Assembly (NCBI GenBank): GCA_038025085.1
Contig: CM076151.1
Coordinates: 8,003,001-8,067,000 of the forward strand
DNA length: 64,000 nt
Direction of reading: 5' to 3'
Origin: Tetragonia tetragonoides
Taxonomy: Eukaryota; Streptophyta; Magnoliopsida; Caryophyllales; Aizoaceae
Shown: positions 48,541 to 61,400 of the stretch, in pieces
Numbering within the stretch: position 1 is the first letter of the stretch
Layout: every line of letters begins with the position of its first letter
Program-made: the position numbers and the translations under genes
Notes under the pieces: model-generated
What the model was told of the DNA's origin: nothing
Databases searched by the model: none
Seen by the model: only the letters and a program-made list of their open reading frames with translations

Positions 48541-49600
48541 ACTTACTGTGTGCTGCTGGAGTCCATTATTGATTCAAGAACATTGATGTTCAATAGTGTC
48601 TATATATATACTCCTATTAACTTCTGTAAGTCAACCATGAAGCATACATTACAAGGATTTGGCTTGTCCTTCGATTTGATGTATGTGTCTTAGCTTGAAC
48701 CATGATGGTGATTGGTGACACTATTGTACTTCTATCATTCCACAAATTAGCAAAGTGGAAGATAAGATAAAGCTTTTTCTCCTGAGTGATATAGTGATGA
48801 TAGATCAATATATAAGCAATTTGCTTTTTTTTTTTGGTAATCATATAAGCAATTTGCTTGATCAATTTATCAATATTCAGAAGGGAGATTACATATGATA
48901 TGAGACTAGCTAGGTAAAAGACATAATGGTGAAATATTGTCTTATTGTACAAGTGATAATGGTAATTGATTGATTATGCTTTGGGTCACAATCAAGTTAC
49001 TATAGCCACCTTTTAATGAAGTTGACATTATTTTTAATTTCTTGGTCAACCACATGAACTTTAGGAAGTACTGGTGTGACCTATAACAATATTATGCTCA
49101 AAGGAGGCACATATGGATGCCAGTAAAATGTTACATATACACAACGGGGAAGGGGCCGAGGGAAACAATCCTCGGATCTCTTATATTAAGGGCCTTAATC
49201 TTAACCACAAAACCAATACTTTATTGGCTTGTGAATACATAACTCTTCATGTTGTGATTATTAATTGGTTTTTAATATTGTCAAGAAAAATTATTTTCGA
49301 ACAAAATCAACACCACATCTTCATGTATCTTTCTGTACATTTGCTATCTGAAATGCTTGTATTCAAATCTTAAGGGATCCAAAAAAGTGACGGTATCAAA
49401 GATGCAAAATACTCCTATATGAATGTTAGTGTTGAAATTGACAAAGTGTTGTCTATGTTACAAAGGGGCTACAACTTATGCTTAACGTTTGAGCATTGAA
49501 TTGACACCATTAATCTGAATTAATTGGGAATTGTTATCAATTTCCCCATATCAATTTATGGTGATCTGCGTTCAAAGAAAGAAAGAGAGGAGGAAGCGAG

Positions 49601-49768
49601 TAGTGGTAGATCCAGAAATATTTTCAAGAGGGTTCATTTTCTTTAGAATAGTGAAGCAAATATTATATTATATTATTTTTCCCTTTTAAATAAGGGTTTT
49701 TTTTTATCAATTTTTTTTTTCCTAGAGGAGCACTTGAATCCACTACTCAATACATGCATCCGCCACTG
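49601..49768. mobile_element. candidate short MITE
   Basis: The left end TAGTGGTAGATCCAG and the right end TGCATCCGCCACTG are imperfect inverses, 168 bp apart. Sequences with CAGTGGCGGATCCA ends are common in plant introns and flanks. Flanking octamers GAAGCGAG and AGAGCAAG are only loosely alike. Confidence 0.45.
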
Positions 49769-50003
49769 AGAGCAAGGGGAATTGGAAAGGGAGGGGGATG
49801 TGATATGCGAGAGGTTTTTGAGTAATAAGATTCATTTTCTAATAAAAACCCTTATTTTGTTTGGCGCGTATCACTATTTATTGTTTAGTTAAAATTGGCT
49901 TAGCTTATACAAAATAAGTTCATTAAGAATATAGTCAAAAACATTTATATATTAGATTTTGTAGCATTTTCAAGATTTAATCAGTCAACTCAAGAGACAA
50001 GAG

Positions 50004-50011
50004 TATAAAAA
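50004..50011 (+). promoter_or_regulatory. possible TATA box of the BURP gene
   Basis: TATAAAAA about 140 bp upstream of the first start codon, implying a leader near 110 nt. No other TATA-like site is closer. Confidence 0.4.
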
Positions 50012-50150
50012 AATGTTGGATCATAGTTTAAGTGACAAAGTGTGGACAACCCATTGCTTTCCCACTCCCCTTGTGGCTTGTGCTTAGTTTTGACAAGCTA
50101 CAAAACAAAAAGCTCCACAACTCCAAAAATAAGAGTAAAGAGTTAATAAG

Positions 50151-51516
50151 ATGGGAGTTTTCAGTTCCAGTTTCAACACAGACCAAAACATGAGCACTGT
50201 TTTTAGGCATTGCTGCTTCTCTATTCTTCTCCTTTTGCTGGTAATCTATCATGTTCCTTTATTCTTTAATTTAAACTCTTCTTTTTTTTTGCTTATTATC
50301 ATATCTCATATAGAGCTAGAAAATATGTTCTTCATATAATTAAATCTATACATAACAACTTCCCTCAAAAAAAGAAAAAAAAAACTATACATAACAACAA
50401 GAAAGAAAAAAAGAAGCATTGAAAACCAAAGAAAGAAGATTTCTGATAAATTATGGTATATATGGCTTCTTAATTATGTTTCTGTATATTGAATTTTTCT
50501 CTTTTTTTTTTTGACTTTTCTGAACCTTTTCTCTTTATGATTTTGGTACACACCCAATCAAACAGGGAGAATTTTTTGTTTTTATCTAACTTTATGATTT
50601 ATTCTGGTGAAAATTGTTGCAGTTCATCAGTGAAATTCATGCTAGGGAGATATCAGAAGGAGCAAAGAACATTGAAACTGTATATGAATCAAAGAAGAGA
50701 GATGATCATGATCATCTATGTCTCAACCATGTCAATAATGATGACGAAAAAAAAGATGACAGCTGTCACAAAGAGATCCATCAACATATACATGTACATA
50801 CATCATCATCATCATCAATCCATATAGATCCATCATGGAACATGTTCTTCCACATTGATGATCTCAAAGTTGGCCAAAAAATCCCTTTATATTTTCCCAT
50901 AAAAAAGCCATCTACAATTCCTCATATGATTTCTAAAGAAGAGGCAAATTCAATCCCTTTTTCAGTTATTCAAATCCCCAAAATCCTTGATTTCTTCTCA
51001 TTTTCTCAAAATTCACCACAAGCCAAAGCTATTAAAGAAAGCCTTATGCATTGTGAAATCCCACCAATCAAAGGAGAGAAAAAGTTTTGTGCCACTTCTT
51101 TAGAGTCAATGCTTGATAATTTAGGCCAAATCTTTGGACCAAGCAAAAATTTCAAGGTTTTGACCACTACCCAGTTGAGAAATTGGACCCCTCATTTGCA
51201 AAATTTTACAATTTTGGAAAATCCCAAAGAAATTTATGCAACCAAGATGGTGGGTTGTCATCCAGTGCCTTACCCTTATGCAGTTTTCTATTGTCATGGG
51301 CAAAAGAGTGATACTAAGCTGTTTGTGATCTCACTTGAGGGTGAGAAGGATGGGGTGAAAGTTGAAGCTGTTGGTATTTGTCATATGGATACATCACAAT
51401 GGAACCGAGATCATGTCTCGTTTCGCGTGCTCGGAATCGAACCTGGGACCTCTCCTGTATGTCATGTCTTTCCACAAGATAATTTGGTCTGGGTTTCATC
51501 TCCAAGATCTGTCTAG
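50151..51516 (+). CDS. BURP-domain protein (RD22/USP-like)
   Basis: Plant-specific secreted or vacuolar protein family; roles proposed in stress response, seed development and cell-wall pectin. Two exons (50151-50240, 50623-51516) join to 327 aa. A hydrophobic leader ends near ...ISEIHA (residue 37). The second Met (residue 14, 50190) gives a more ordinary signal peptide and may be the true start. A His/Asp-rich spacer (about 57-100) with no obvious repeat follows. The BURP domain starts at MFFHIDDLKVGQKIPLYFP (about residue 104) and carries the four CH pairs at 242, 254, 283 and 310 with spacing X10, X27 and X25, exactly the family pattern, plus the conserved GEKKFCATSLESM block. The protein ends seven residues after VWV. 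Confidence 0.93.
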
Positions 51517-51741
51517 TAATGGAAGGGTGATTTTGTTAGCTATGTTTGTGCACCAGTTTTATTTGCTCTTTAGCTTTGAAGGATTGTGGGTAAAATGTGA
51601 TATAGGAAGATGCATTACTTGTAAATATGCTAGATTAAGTGTTTTGACAGTAAACAATGTCCTCTGTTTTGATGTTGTATGGCTTTAAGTCTTGTACTTA
51701 TTAACATCTTCTGGCAACACATGTATAATGTTTGTTGAAGT

Positions 51742-51934
51742 AACCAAGGAGGTGTGGTTGAGTGGTAGGGACTCATCCATCCTTAACCAAGGTCGAGGGT
51801 TCGAATTTCACCTTGGGCATGGAGCACTTTTAAATTTCTTGGCCAGCTGTCCCACTCTTTAAGGTGCCTACAAGCCAGCGTGGGAAATAGTCACTGTGGT
51901 CGACGGTGGATACCCTTAGTCGTGAACCAAAAAT
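51742..51934 (+). mobile_element. full-length tRNA-derived SINE
   Basis: A box TGGTTGAGTGG at 51755-51765 and B box GGTTCGAATT at 51798-51807. The body contains GGCCAGCTGTCCCAC and GTGCCTACAAGCCAGC and ends CGTGAACCAAAAAT. It is flanked by a 15-bp duplication with one difference (AAT[G/A]TTTGTTGAAGT) at 51727-51741 and 51935-51949. It is the same family as 43814-43956, which lacks the 5' part. Confidence 0.92.
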
Positions 51935-52269
51935 AATATTTGTTGAAGTTTGAATGGGAACTTTCTATACACATGACAAAATTGTATTTGTGTAATAGTT
52001 TGTCCAAATTACCTTTGTGATTCAATAGTTGATTTCACATATAAACCTTGTTTGGTTATATAAACCAATACAGTTAGGTGCACCGTGCACAATATACAGT
52101 AGTTTGAATAGTCATTTTTCTTGTCCATTTCCCAAATTATCCATCAAGATTATCTTTCTCTTCAATTTTTGAATTTTTTAAAATCAAGTTTTTATTTGAA
52201 CTTAAATCATCATTATCCATGTAGCTTCAAACTTATCAAAATTAAGCTGAACAGAACACGTCTCATTTT

Positions 52270-52930
52270 CTTAGACCCTAGTACAAATTTTTCGACCAGA
52301 ACCCAGATACAAGTAAACAACCCAAAAAATGAATTTGACCCAAAACGACTTATAACTTATCTGAACCAAATCCTAAATAACCCGATCTGAATCCAAATCC
52401 TAAATAACCCGATCAGAAATCTGTTGGGTTGATCCGTACCCAGATACAAGTATATAACCCATGAATTTGACCCAAAACAACTCGTAACGTATCTGAACCA
52501 AATCCTAAAAATACCCGATCTGAAACCAAATCCTAAATAACCCGATCAGAAATCCGTTGGGTTGACCCGTACCCAGATACAAGTATACAACCCAAAAAAT
52601 GAATTTGATCCAAAACGACTCGTAACTTATGTGAACCAAATCCTAAATAATCCGATCTGAAATCCGTTGAGTTGACCCGTAACCAAATACAAGTATACAA
52701 CCCAAAAAATGAATTTGATCCAAAACGACTCGTAACTTATCTGAACCAAATCCTAAATAACCCGATCAAAAATCTATTGGATTGACCCGTACCCAAATAT
52801 AAGTATACAACCCAAAAAATGAATTTGACCCAAAACGACTCGTAACTTATCTGAACCAATTTCTAAATAACACGATTTGAAACCCGTTAGGTTGACCCGT
52901 TGAACTTGACCCGTTGGATAGGTTTAAATG
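52270..52930. repeat. tandem ~110-135-bp units, related in style to the TCGGGT elements
   Basis: Five successive units start at about 52300, 52438, 52570, 52681 and 52790, each running from ACCCAGATACAAGTATACAA through TGAATTTGACCCAAAACGAC to GTTGGGTTGACCCGT. The first two carry an extra internal CCAAATCCTAAATAACCCGATC. The motif CCCGATCTGAACC recalls the interior of the hAT-like elements, and possible ends (TTAGACC near 52271, AGGTTTA near 52926) are similar, but no target duplication was found. Confidence 0.75.
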
Positions 52931-53068
52931 AGTCTACCAGGCCACCTCACCAAAAAAAAAAAAAAAATGTAGCAGGCCAGGCCTGTTGAAGAAAACGCCA
53001 GTTTCAGTCCAAGACTCCTAAGTCCATCTCTCAAAAATAGTTCACTTCACTTCCCTTCCCAATTTCCA

Positions 53069-53071
53069 GTC

Positions 53072-53096
<25 letters not shown>
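53069..53096. repeat. CT microsatellite in the CLPP6 5' leader
   Basis: About twelve CT units, ending some 27 bp before the CLPP6 start codon. Confidence 0.85.
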
Positions 53097-53103
<7 letters not shown>

Positions 53104-53122
53104 ACCCACATTGAGCAGAGAA

Positions 53123-56100
53123 ATGGTGGCATCTGCTATCTCAACGTCTTTTAACTTCCCTTCTACTGCTTCTCAAACCAAAACATCTTCGTTGCTCTCT
53201 CGAAGGTAAACCAATTCAAGTTCCCTATTTTCCTCAATTACACCCATCAATTTCTTTATTTCAGAGTTCTATCTATTTGAATTTTATTTCCTGAAAATAG
53301 TTTTATCTGATTAGAGGTTTCTCTATGCAGGAGCTCAAATAAATCAATTGTGTCTGTATTATTCAATCCCTCCAGCGATTATGATACTGGTAACACTCTC
53401 CTATCTTACTTACAATTTTTGCTCTTTTTCTGGAATTGAAATGAGTTTCAGTGTAGTTTATGTTCATGATATTAGCTGACCCTTGAACAAAATTTCAATT
53501 GGGTAAATGGGTCTTAGACTTGTGAATAATGGTTGAAGCTGAATTCTACAATTGAGAAGTATAGTTGATAATAGTCGTTTTGGTGGGTAGAAATGTGGAA
53601 TGAGGGTTGAATATTGTTGGTTACTCTATTGTTGGTCTAGTATATCTAATTTAGAATTTTTGTTATGAGAAGAAGATTGGATTAGAAAATTTCTGTAAAT
53701 TACTTTTCAGTTTTATTTTCTTTTATTTCAACCCTTTTTGTTTTTGTATTTTAGGGTATGAAATCGCGGGTTAAAATAGACCTTATCAATGTATAAGGTG
53801 GCAGTGTTAAGGGTTTGAAAGCTAAATTATAGAAACCGGGTGTGATACATTTCATATCAAATGTACTGTCATGCACTTGTCCACACTCATCTATGAGAAG
53901 AACGAGCCATTCACATCGGATATATGTAAAGAGAGGAACTTCAAGAAGAAGTTTGGAAGGATATTTTGCATCCTGAAAGCAGGATATAGTAACTGTTATT
54001 TGTAGTAATAATCTTTGTGTTTGATATTGGTAACACAACAATAACTAATACTCCCTCCGTTTCACCAAGATGTTTACACTTCATTTTTCAAGGTCAAAGT
54101 TCACAAACTTTGACCATGAATTAGTGAAAAAATACAAGGATTTACGGTCAAAGTAGTGCAAAAATGCTTTTGTTAGATTCATTTAAAAAAATACTTTTAA
54201 AATATTATAATTTTAAAATTTAAATATGCATATAATTACAATCATCTACGGTCAAAGTGGTGCATTGGAGACCGTGAAAAAGCAAATGTAAACATCTTCA
54301 TGCAACGGAGGGAGTAATATATAGAAGTCAAGTCAACTGCATCTATTGTACCACATGTTATATCTACTATTTTTCATACTTGCGAGGATATGCGATGCTT
54401 CTTCAGCAGAAAAAGAATATTGAGAGTAGGGCAAAGACGTACTACGTAGGTTCCTTACGTTTAGTTTCATTCTGTGAATTAGAGCTATTACATGTTTTGA
54501 TGCTTGCAGGACTATCTAGTAAAAGCAACAGATTTCCCCTCAAGCTTGACAAGTCAGGTTCAAGTAAAAATGATCTAAGGTATATTGATATCCTTTAAAA
54601 GATACTTTATCTGTTTCAAAATGATTGAGTTCTGCAATGTTTTTGGAGAGATCACCTGTTAAAAGGAAACCTCCAATAGAAGAAAATGAGATTTTGGATT
54701 ATTTGTTGACCCTTTACTCCTGTTAATGTGAAGTCCATTTTCTCTGTTTCCATTGGTTCTATTTTTCATCTCATTGCCACTTGATGTGAAGCCTTCTCAC
54801 TGCAGTTGGAAGCTTAACAATTTTAATGGAACATGCTTTCCCTTCATAGCAAAATGCTTAAGACATAGATTTAATAGGATATGATTGGTTACAGGGAAGG
54901 AGTTAATTATGCTCTTACTCCTTTCTTATAATTTTGTACTCTGCAGAGTCTTTGCTTTATGTTGTACCACTAGATATGGTTGCACAAGTATGGATATGAA
55001 GTTTATATCCCTTCCATCTGTGATTTCTGCTGACCATGGCCTTGTAAATTACATCCTATGTTCATGCTGCTTTTCCTTTTTTCACAGTAATGGGCTTGTA
55101 GAAGCCAGAAAGGGTAATCCACCTGTAATGCCTGCTATAATGACACCAGGAGGAGCTTTGGACCTTTCTTCCATATTATTTAGGAATCGGATAATATTCA
55201 TTGGGCAGCCAATCAATTCTCAGGTGGCTCAGCGGGTTATATCACAGCTTGTGACCTTGGCTACTGTTGATGAACATTCTGATATACTGGTAGTCTAATT
55301 TCTTTGAATTAATAGTTCTTCCGTTTCTTGGATTTAAAGTTTTATGCCCAGAATAAAGACAGCTGTAGTGTGTGATTGATGACTAACGTCCTGGACTTTT
55401 GCAGATGTATATTAACTGTCCTGGTGGAAGCACATATTCCGTGTTAGCGATTTATGATTGCATGTCATGGGTAAGCTGTCTAAGAATATTTCGTATTTCT
55501 GGTAATATTTATTATGGATTGGGAGGTTATAGCTGATCTTGTGCGCAATTACGATATGGCACACCATCTGAGAGAGGAATAATGTTAGAATGTTGTGTCT
55601 TTGCATTTCCATTGGGTTGGGAGAACTGAATAGTTTCCTGGGGTTTTACTATGCAAGAGAAACATTCTGCTAATACCATAGACCTTTTGTTTTCAGATTA
55701 AGCCAAAAGTTGGAACTGTTTGTTTCGGTGTTGCTGCAAGTCAGGGTGCACTTCTTCTTGCTGGTGGAGAGAAGGGGATGCGCTATGCAATGCCAAATTC
55801 CCGTATTATGATCCATCAACCGCAGAGTGGGTGTGGGGTATGTGTTTATTGCAAATGTAGTCTAGTGCTTTCTCAAGTACTTGTCATTGATGGGAAGATT
55901 TGGCAAATGCATTATGCTATTGACTGTCGTACAATATGCAAATTTACTTTGGAAAAAATTGTTATAAGTGAAATCCATATACAGATATCTACTGTAGACT
56001 ACTAAGCTAGCTACTCTACTGCCACCCCCCCCCCCCCACCCCCCCCCAAAAAAAAAATTGCTATTGTTGCTGTGTTTATTTACCCTAAGCAAAAACGGCC

Positions 56101-57376
56101 CTGCAACAGCAAAAGATCAGAGCTTTATATCATCCAGTTTCTTGTTAAGTATCCTTTGGTGGATTGTATCTTTAACGTATTATGATTCAACAATTTATTT
56201 TTGCACAGTCTAGTTTGATATGTAGGATCTCTAAAGTTTGTTTTTATTTCTTGCAGGGTCACGTGGAGGATGTCAGGCGTCAGGTCAATGAAGCAGTTCA
56301 GTCTCGCTATGTAAGTATCAGTTCCCTATTCCTAATTTTCGTGCGATTCAGTAGTAATTAAAAGTGTAACTAGTTACTAGTAAACCTGGATGCTCTTGAT
56401 TTTTGCAACATGACTGGCTGAGCAGCTATTGAAATTTGCACTTTCATTTTTTTCTTTTTTTTTGCGGGGTTGAAATAGTGGAGGGTGTTGGACATGTATC
56501 CCATATGAGGTTCTCTATTTACGAATTTTCCAATTCTTTGGACTGGACTATTGAAACTAGTTTGATTGTAGGTAGCCACCATAAGTGTAAGTCATGCAGC
56601 TGACTAAGCTTCTTATGTATTGCAGAAAATTGACAAAATGTATGCTGCATTTACCGGCCAATCACTTGAGAAAGTCCAGCAATACACGGAGAGAGATCGT
56701 TTTTTGTCCGTCACTGAGGTAAATGTCAATCAAATTTCTTTTGGAGAAGTGAAGAGGCTCCTCTAAAATGGCCAGTTGCTTATGAAGCAACTCACACATG
56801 ATTGAATTTTAAACTAGGTATTGCATGAGCGTTTGCATTAGTAATGTGCATCATGTTGGCATGTGACTGCTGATATGAAGAAGTGCTATAATGTAAGGAA
56901 CCTGTTGCATGAAATGTCTAAGTGTTTCCCTTTTCTGATAGTGAGGTTGCGCATTGTCAGTCTGGAACCTGTTGCCTTTCCTAAGGGGCAGTTCTGAATA
57001 TCCCACATTTTGCCGAGAATAAATTGGCATGGGCATATGTTCCTGCACCACATTATCCCCAATTTTTACTGAGGTTGTGCTTTGTCAGTCTCGAACCTCT
57101 TGCCTTATGAAGAACAGAAGAACTTCATAAGCTGAATGAGGTTTAGATTAGAAGGAAGTGCTTATATAATGGCAGTTCTGATTATCCACATTTTGCAGAG
57201 AATGAACTGGCGTGGCTTTATTTTCTGCACTCAAATTCATATAGTTAGTTGTGAGTTTGTGAAATAGCGTTCATGAGTTTCTTTGGCTCAGCTATGTGTG
57301 TCCTCATGTTTGTTGCTCTCTTTTGCAGGCTATGGAGTTTGGTCTTATAGACGGCATTTTGGAAACAGAATACTGA
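53123..57376 (+). CDS. CLPP6: chloroplast Clp protease proteolytic subunit ClpP6
   Basis: Catalytic subunit of the plastid stromal ClpPR protease core, nuclear-encoded. Nine exons join in phase to 271 aa, the known plant length: 53123-53205, 53331-53389, 54510-54579, 55088-55289, 55405-55470, 55697-55837, 56257-56310, 56626-56718, 57329-57376. The first ~75 residues are a Ser/Lys-rich transit peptide. The mature part has the full triad: Ser175 in GVAASQG, His200 in IMIHQP, Asp249 in YTERDRF. The handle and oligomerisation regions are complete (e.g. [20 protein letters not shown]). The motif [14 protein letters not shown] at the mature N-terminus is characteristic of ClpP6 within the family. 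Intron 2 carries a Stowaway MITE. LEW1 follows on the opposite strand, as in Arabidopsis. Confidence 0.96.
54051..54314. mobile_element. Stowaway-type MITE in CLPP6 intron 2
   Basis: 264-bp element flanked by TA, with inverted ends CTCCCTCCGTTTCACCAAGA and CTCCCTCCGTTGCATGAAGA running on to TGTTTACA. Internal GGTCAAAGT and GGAGACCGTGAAAAAG are shared with the copy at 20480-20734, so both belong to the same family. Confidence 0.9.
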
Positions 57377-58417
57377 TAATTGAGACATTCATTTGTCTGA
57401 AGCTGTTTCTGGGTGCATCTTTCTTGCCGCTGTTGTATCAGAACTCAGAAGTATCCAATTGTCCGATATTGGCATAGATTAGTAGTGATCATGGGTTGAC
57501 ATCTTTAGTTATATCATTGTTTTCGGAAGGAAGTGTACTGTTGTTTACCTTGTAAATTTTAAGAAAGGAATTAGATTTTATTTTGGTACATGGATCTGTA
57601 AATCCCAGGACCCAGGCAAACAGGTCATGGTTAGACTGAATTAGAACTCTCATTTGAATGTTCAATACTCGAAAGTTTTTTTTTTTTTTTTTTTGAAGGA
57701 ATCAATACTCGAAAGTTAAAGAATTTCTAATTGTTTCAAATGCGAAAAGTTTAAAAGAAGTGTGCGTTTATTAATAATATCTCCAAAATCAATCTTACTG
57801 ATATTGCATGTATTGTATCGTATATCCTCTCCATTGTCGTGTGTTTTACAATGCTCAACAATATGCTTGTGGAAGTTTTCTCTTCAATATTCTAATGCTA
57901 AGAATACAGGTATATAAGCTCAAGGTTTTTCTCCTCCAAAGACAATCCAAATGGAGCGTGGTTAAAATTTATACAAGGGTGGGGGGGGGGGCATCAAATA
58001 TCTCAAATGCCCCAGGGATGTCTCGACTGTCGAACATATGCTTGGGCACTTAAGAACCCTTGGCCATTGATATTCTGATATAAGTAGCAACTCTGATGTA
58101 TTTGCTATGTACCTGAGACAAGAAAATAAGACGGCAGAAAAAGGAAAATATTATTGATAAAGGTTGTATATCTACGAAGGTTGTTTCCAAAATTCAAACA
58201 CCATTCGGATACATATGCGACAAATTATTCGCAACCATATGGACTTAGCACAAGGAGTTCACCTCTCAAAAGACTGAATGCAGCTAGAAAGATACTTCAC
58301 TTAAAGACAACAGTAAATTTGTACATAATTTGGAAGTCTTGGTGAATGGTTTAATGATGCCAAAATCAAAAATGGCCATGAATCTGTGAAGTTAGTTACC
58401 AAATTAAAAGCCAAAGT
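57377..58417. other. shared 3' region between CLPP6 and LEW1
   Basis: The two genes converge here. A poly-T run lies at about 57677-57694 and a G run near 57982-57991. A small last exon of LEW1 could be hidden in this interval. No other gene was seen. Confidence 0.4.
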
Positions 58418-61400
58418 TTAAATGGTGAACTTGAGTGGGTATCTTAGTACATAAGGTTTTCCTGATAGTAAACTTTGAGATAATGGCACAACAGAGTACA
58501 CAGACAACACACAGCTATATAAAGACTTACCATAATTTTGTCGAATTGTAGTGAATCTGTAAATAGCCTTGATTAAGGCACCGTATTTCTTAGACTTCAA
58601 ACATCCCATATGTCTACAAAATAACACACATTAAATGAATGGCTGATAACGAGCCGAGATACAACATAAAACGAGAATAATAAAAGTGAATGCTACCAAG
58701 AATAGATTTGAAAAACAAAAACTTCACAAATGTGAATTCACGAGGGCAGTACAGAATTTGTAGATCAAATAGTCAGAAGACATATATAGATTTTGCCAAA
58801 TGGGTGGAAGATGTCTCGCGAGATGGGAAGTGATTCTTCACAGGAACAACCACCACCTTACGTGAAGACGTCTCATGAGAGGTCAAGATGAATGTAACAT
58901 TAACCTAATCAGTAGAGACTAGTAGAGTGGCTACTTCCAATGGACTCGTATAAAATCATTTTGAAAAATTTAACATAGCCATATAGTAAAGCATTGAGTA
59001 ATAAAAATGGAAGTAGCACAAATACAAATGTAACAAAGTAAACAGGTTTCACAAGTGCCACAGTGGATACATGAATATATAAATTTTTGGGTGCTAATCA
59101 TATGACTAAAACCCAACTTAACAAAAAGAATCTCAAATGCATATCTGGTCAACCTAAACAGCTTATAAGATCCACTAATTTCATAATCAATGCTCGAGTG
59201 AGACTGGGTTCCCTTATATTTACTAATAACGGAATGGAAGTATATAATGTTCACATCAGGCCACCTGTGCTTAAAGTAGATTGCTATTGTCATTTAAACT
59301 TTCCAATTAATCACTTACAAAATCTCAGTGTACCGGATTCTCCATGCAGGATAGCCAAGATGACACCTTGTAGGTCCATAAACTAAAAGAAGGTCAGGCT
59401 CGGGGCCAGCACAACCTGTTTGTAACACAAAAATGTCAAGGGGACTAAATCACTGAATGATGAGACACCTCAAGGGAATATTTCTCTAAAGACAAAAGTT
59501 TGAGGAAAGACAAACCAACAAGCCGTAGAGCCTCGCCCAAAAGTGGTTCCGTAAAGTTTGGCTTATCACCTTCTTGATGCTTATGAAAAAGCAAATTGGC
59601 TGCTTTTGCCACTCCTAGCTTCCCATCAGACGATGAAACAAACTCCAAGGTCAACTGATAAGGTCCCACCTGTGTTTCAGCTGTTTCAACTTCCTGCATG
59701 AATGGGAACGAATTGCAAGCCTTATTTGATGATACCTCGCGCAAAACCGCCAACATTGAAACATAGTAAAGGGTACATCACAAGATTAGAGGCAATGGAA
59801 ATATAATATTTACCCGTTTCTACACCTTCAGGGGGAGGGAGGACTTCAGTAGATGTTAACCAAGACTAGTTATTCTAAGCAGCAGTTTTAATTGGTTGTC
59901 ATATCTTTTGAAGATTATTACCTTCCATGGTCTCGCGTTGCACTTCACTATGATCTTATCCTTTGATTCTTTCAGCACACCTAAATAAATAGAGTTCATG
60001 AGCACTCAAATTCGCAATTGTAAATGGCTACGGCATAATAGCTACCAAAATTTCACCTTCCATATCATACAGACAAACATGCCTGACACCAATAGCAGCC
60101 ACCCATTCCAACAGCTCAATAACTTCCGATATTCCACGAGCTTCTTCACTTTCAACCACAATAGCAAGGTATCGTAGCTTACTCACATCAAGGGCTTTGT
60201 ATTTCTTCAGCCATCCATGAGAGACAACATAGCTTTCAAGCTTGTGAACTATATTCAAAACCAGGTACCATATTGTGAGCATAAGATGTAGCAAGTTCCA
60301 TAGCAGTTTAGCCGTAAGACGAGCAATCTGCAAAGGCACATATGATCATGCAGGTTGTTTATTGGGAAAAAATGAAAGTATGAGCAGCCCTGCACAGCTG
60401 ATCACCTCCTTAAAAGCATATACAGTAAAAGAACTACTTCTTAGTTCAATAAGTGAGCTAAGTAATGAAACCTCTTTCCAAGTTAGAAATGAAGCGTATC
60501 AAGTCAGCTGGAAGGGAATGAGCTTGTAGTCTTAAATCTGATATAGAAAAACAAAAAACAGTGACACATGCCTCAAACGCATCGTTTAATGAAACTTGCA
60601 CATAATAGATCCACAACCCATACCTCTAAACACCTTAACTATATATACTATGTGAAGAACATTCTATCCACCTTATCACAGAGAAATCACTGTTTCCATT
60701 TTCTTCGGACTCTGAAGCCTCCTCCCCAACCTGCCTTGTTCCGTGAGAACCTTTAAAGATACAAAAGTGAGGTGTGGAGGAAATGTCATGGTCTCTGTCT
60801 TCTCTCTTCCCTTCCCAAGTAGCGAGTCATCAGTTACGGTGATCTAGTGATTATTGTTAGTATACAAGGCCCTTCCAGTGCAGGCCTCTATGTATACAAT
60901 TCTGATGGCTCCTGGTTTATTTATTTTTTAAACCACGATCTTTAAGGTAGGCCTAGCACAATCCTACCATGTTTCCAAAATCTACCCTTCAATTAGGATA
61001 GGTATAAGTAAACAAGTATGAACATACATTATGGGGCATAACTGGGGAAGAGCTCTAAAGAGGATCAAGGTGAAGTGAGGTGGGATAAGTGGGTTTGGAA
61101 CAAATTGGCAGTCCCAAGGTATAATTTTTTCAGTTGGCGGGTAATGCATGACAGGTTGAAATCTAAATATTGGCTCTTAAAGTGCAAAGTCTGTGATGAT
61201 GCCACAAGTCTAATGTGTGGACAAGGCACTGAGACTTGTTCACATTTCTTCTTCCAATGTGATTTGAGTAAGAGATGTACGTCTGACAAATGTTCTTGGT
61301 TGCAAATTAGGAACTTTACTTCTTGGTTGCAAATTAGGAACTTTACTGATGTAAATGCCGGTCGGAGATGGATTTTCCGTAGGGAAAAGGGGTCCAAATT

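Noticed and set aside
59087..59386. 99-codon frame on the plus strand over LEW1
   Set aside because: Antisense to a conserved LEW1 exon and its intron; no domain.
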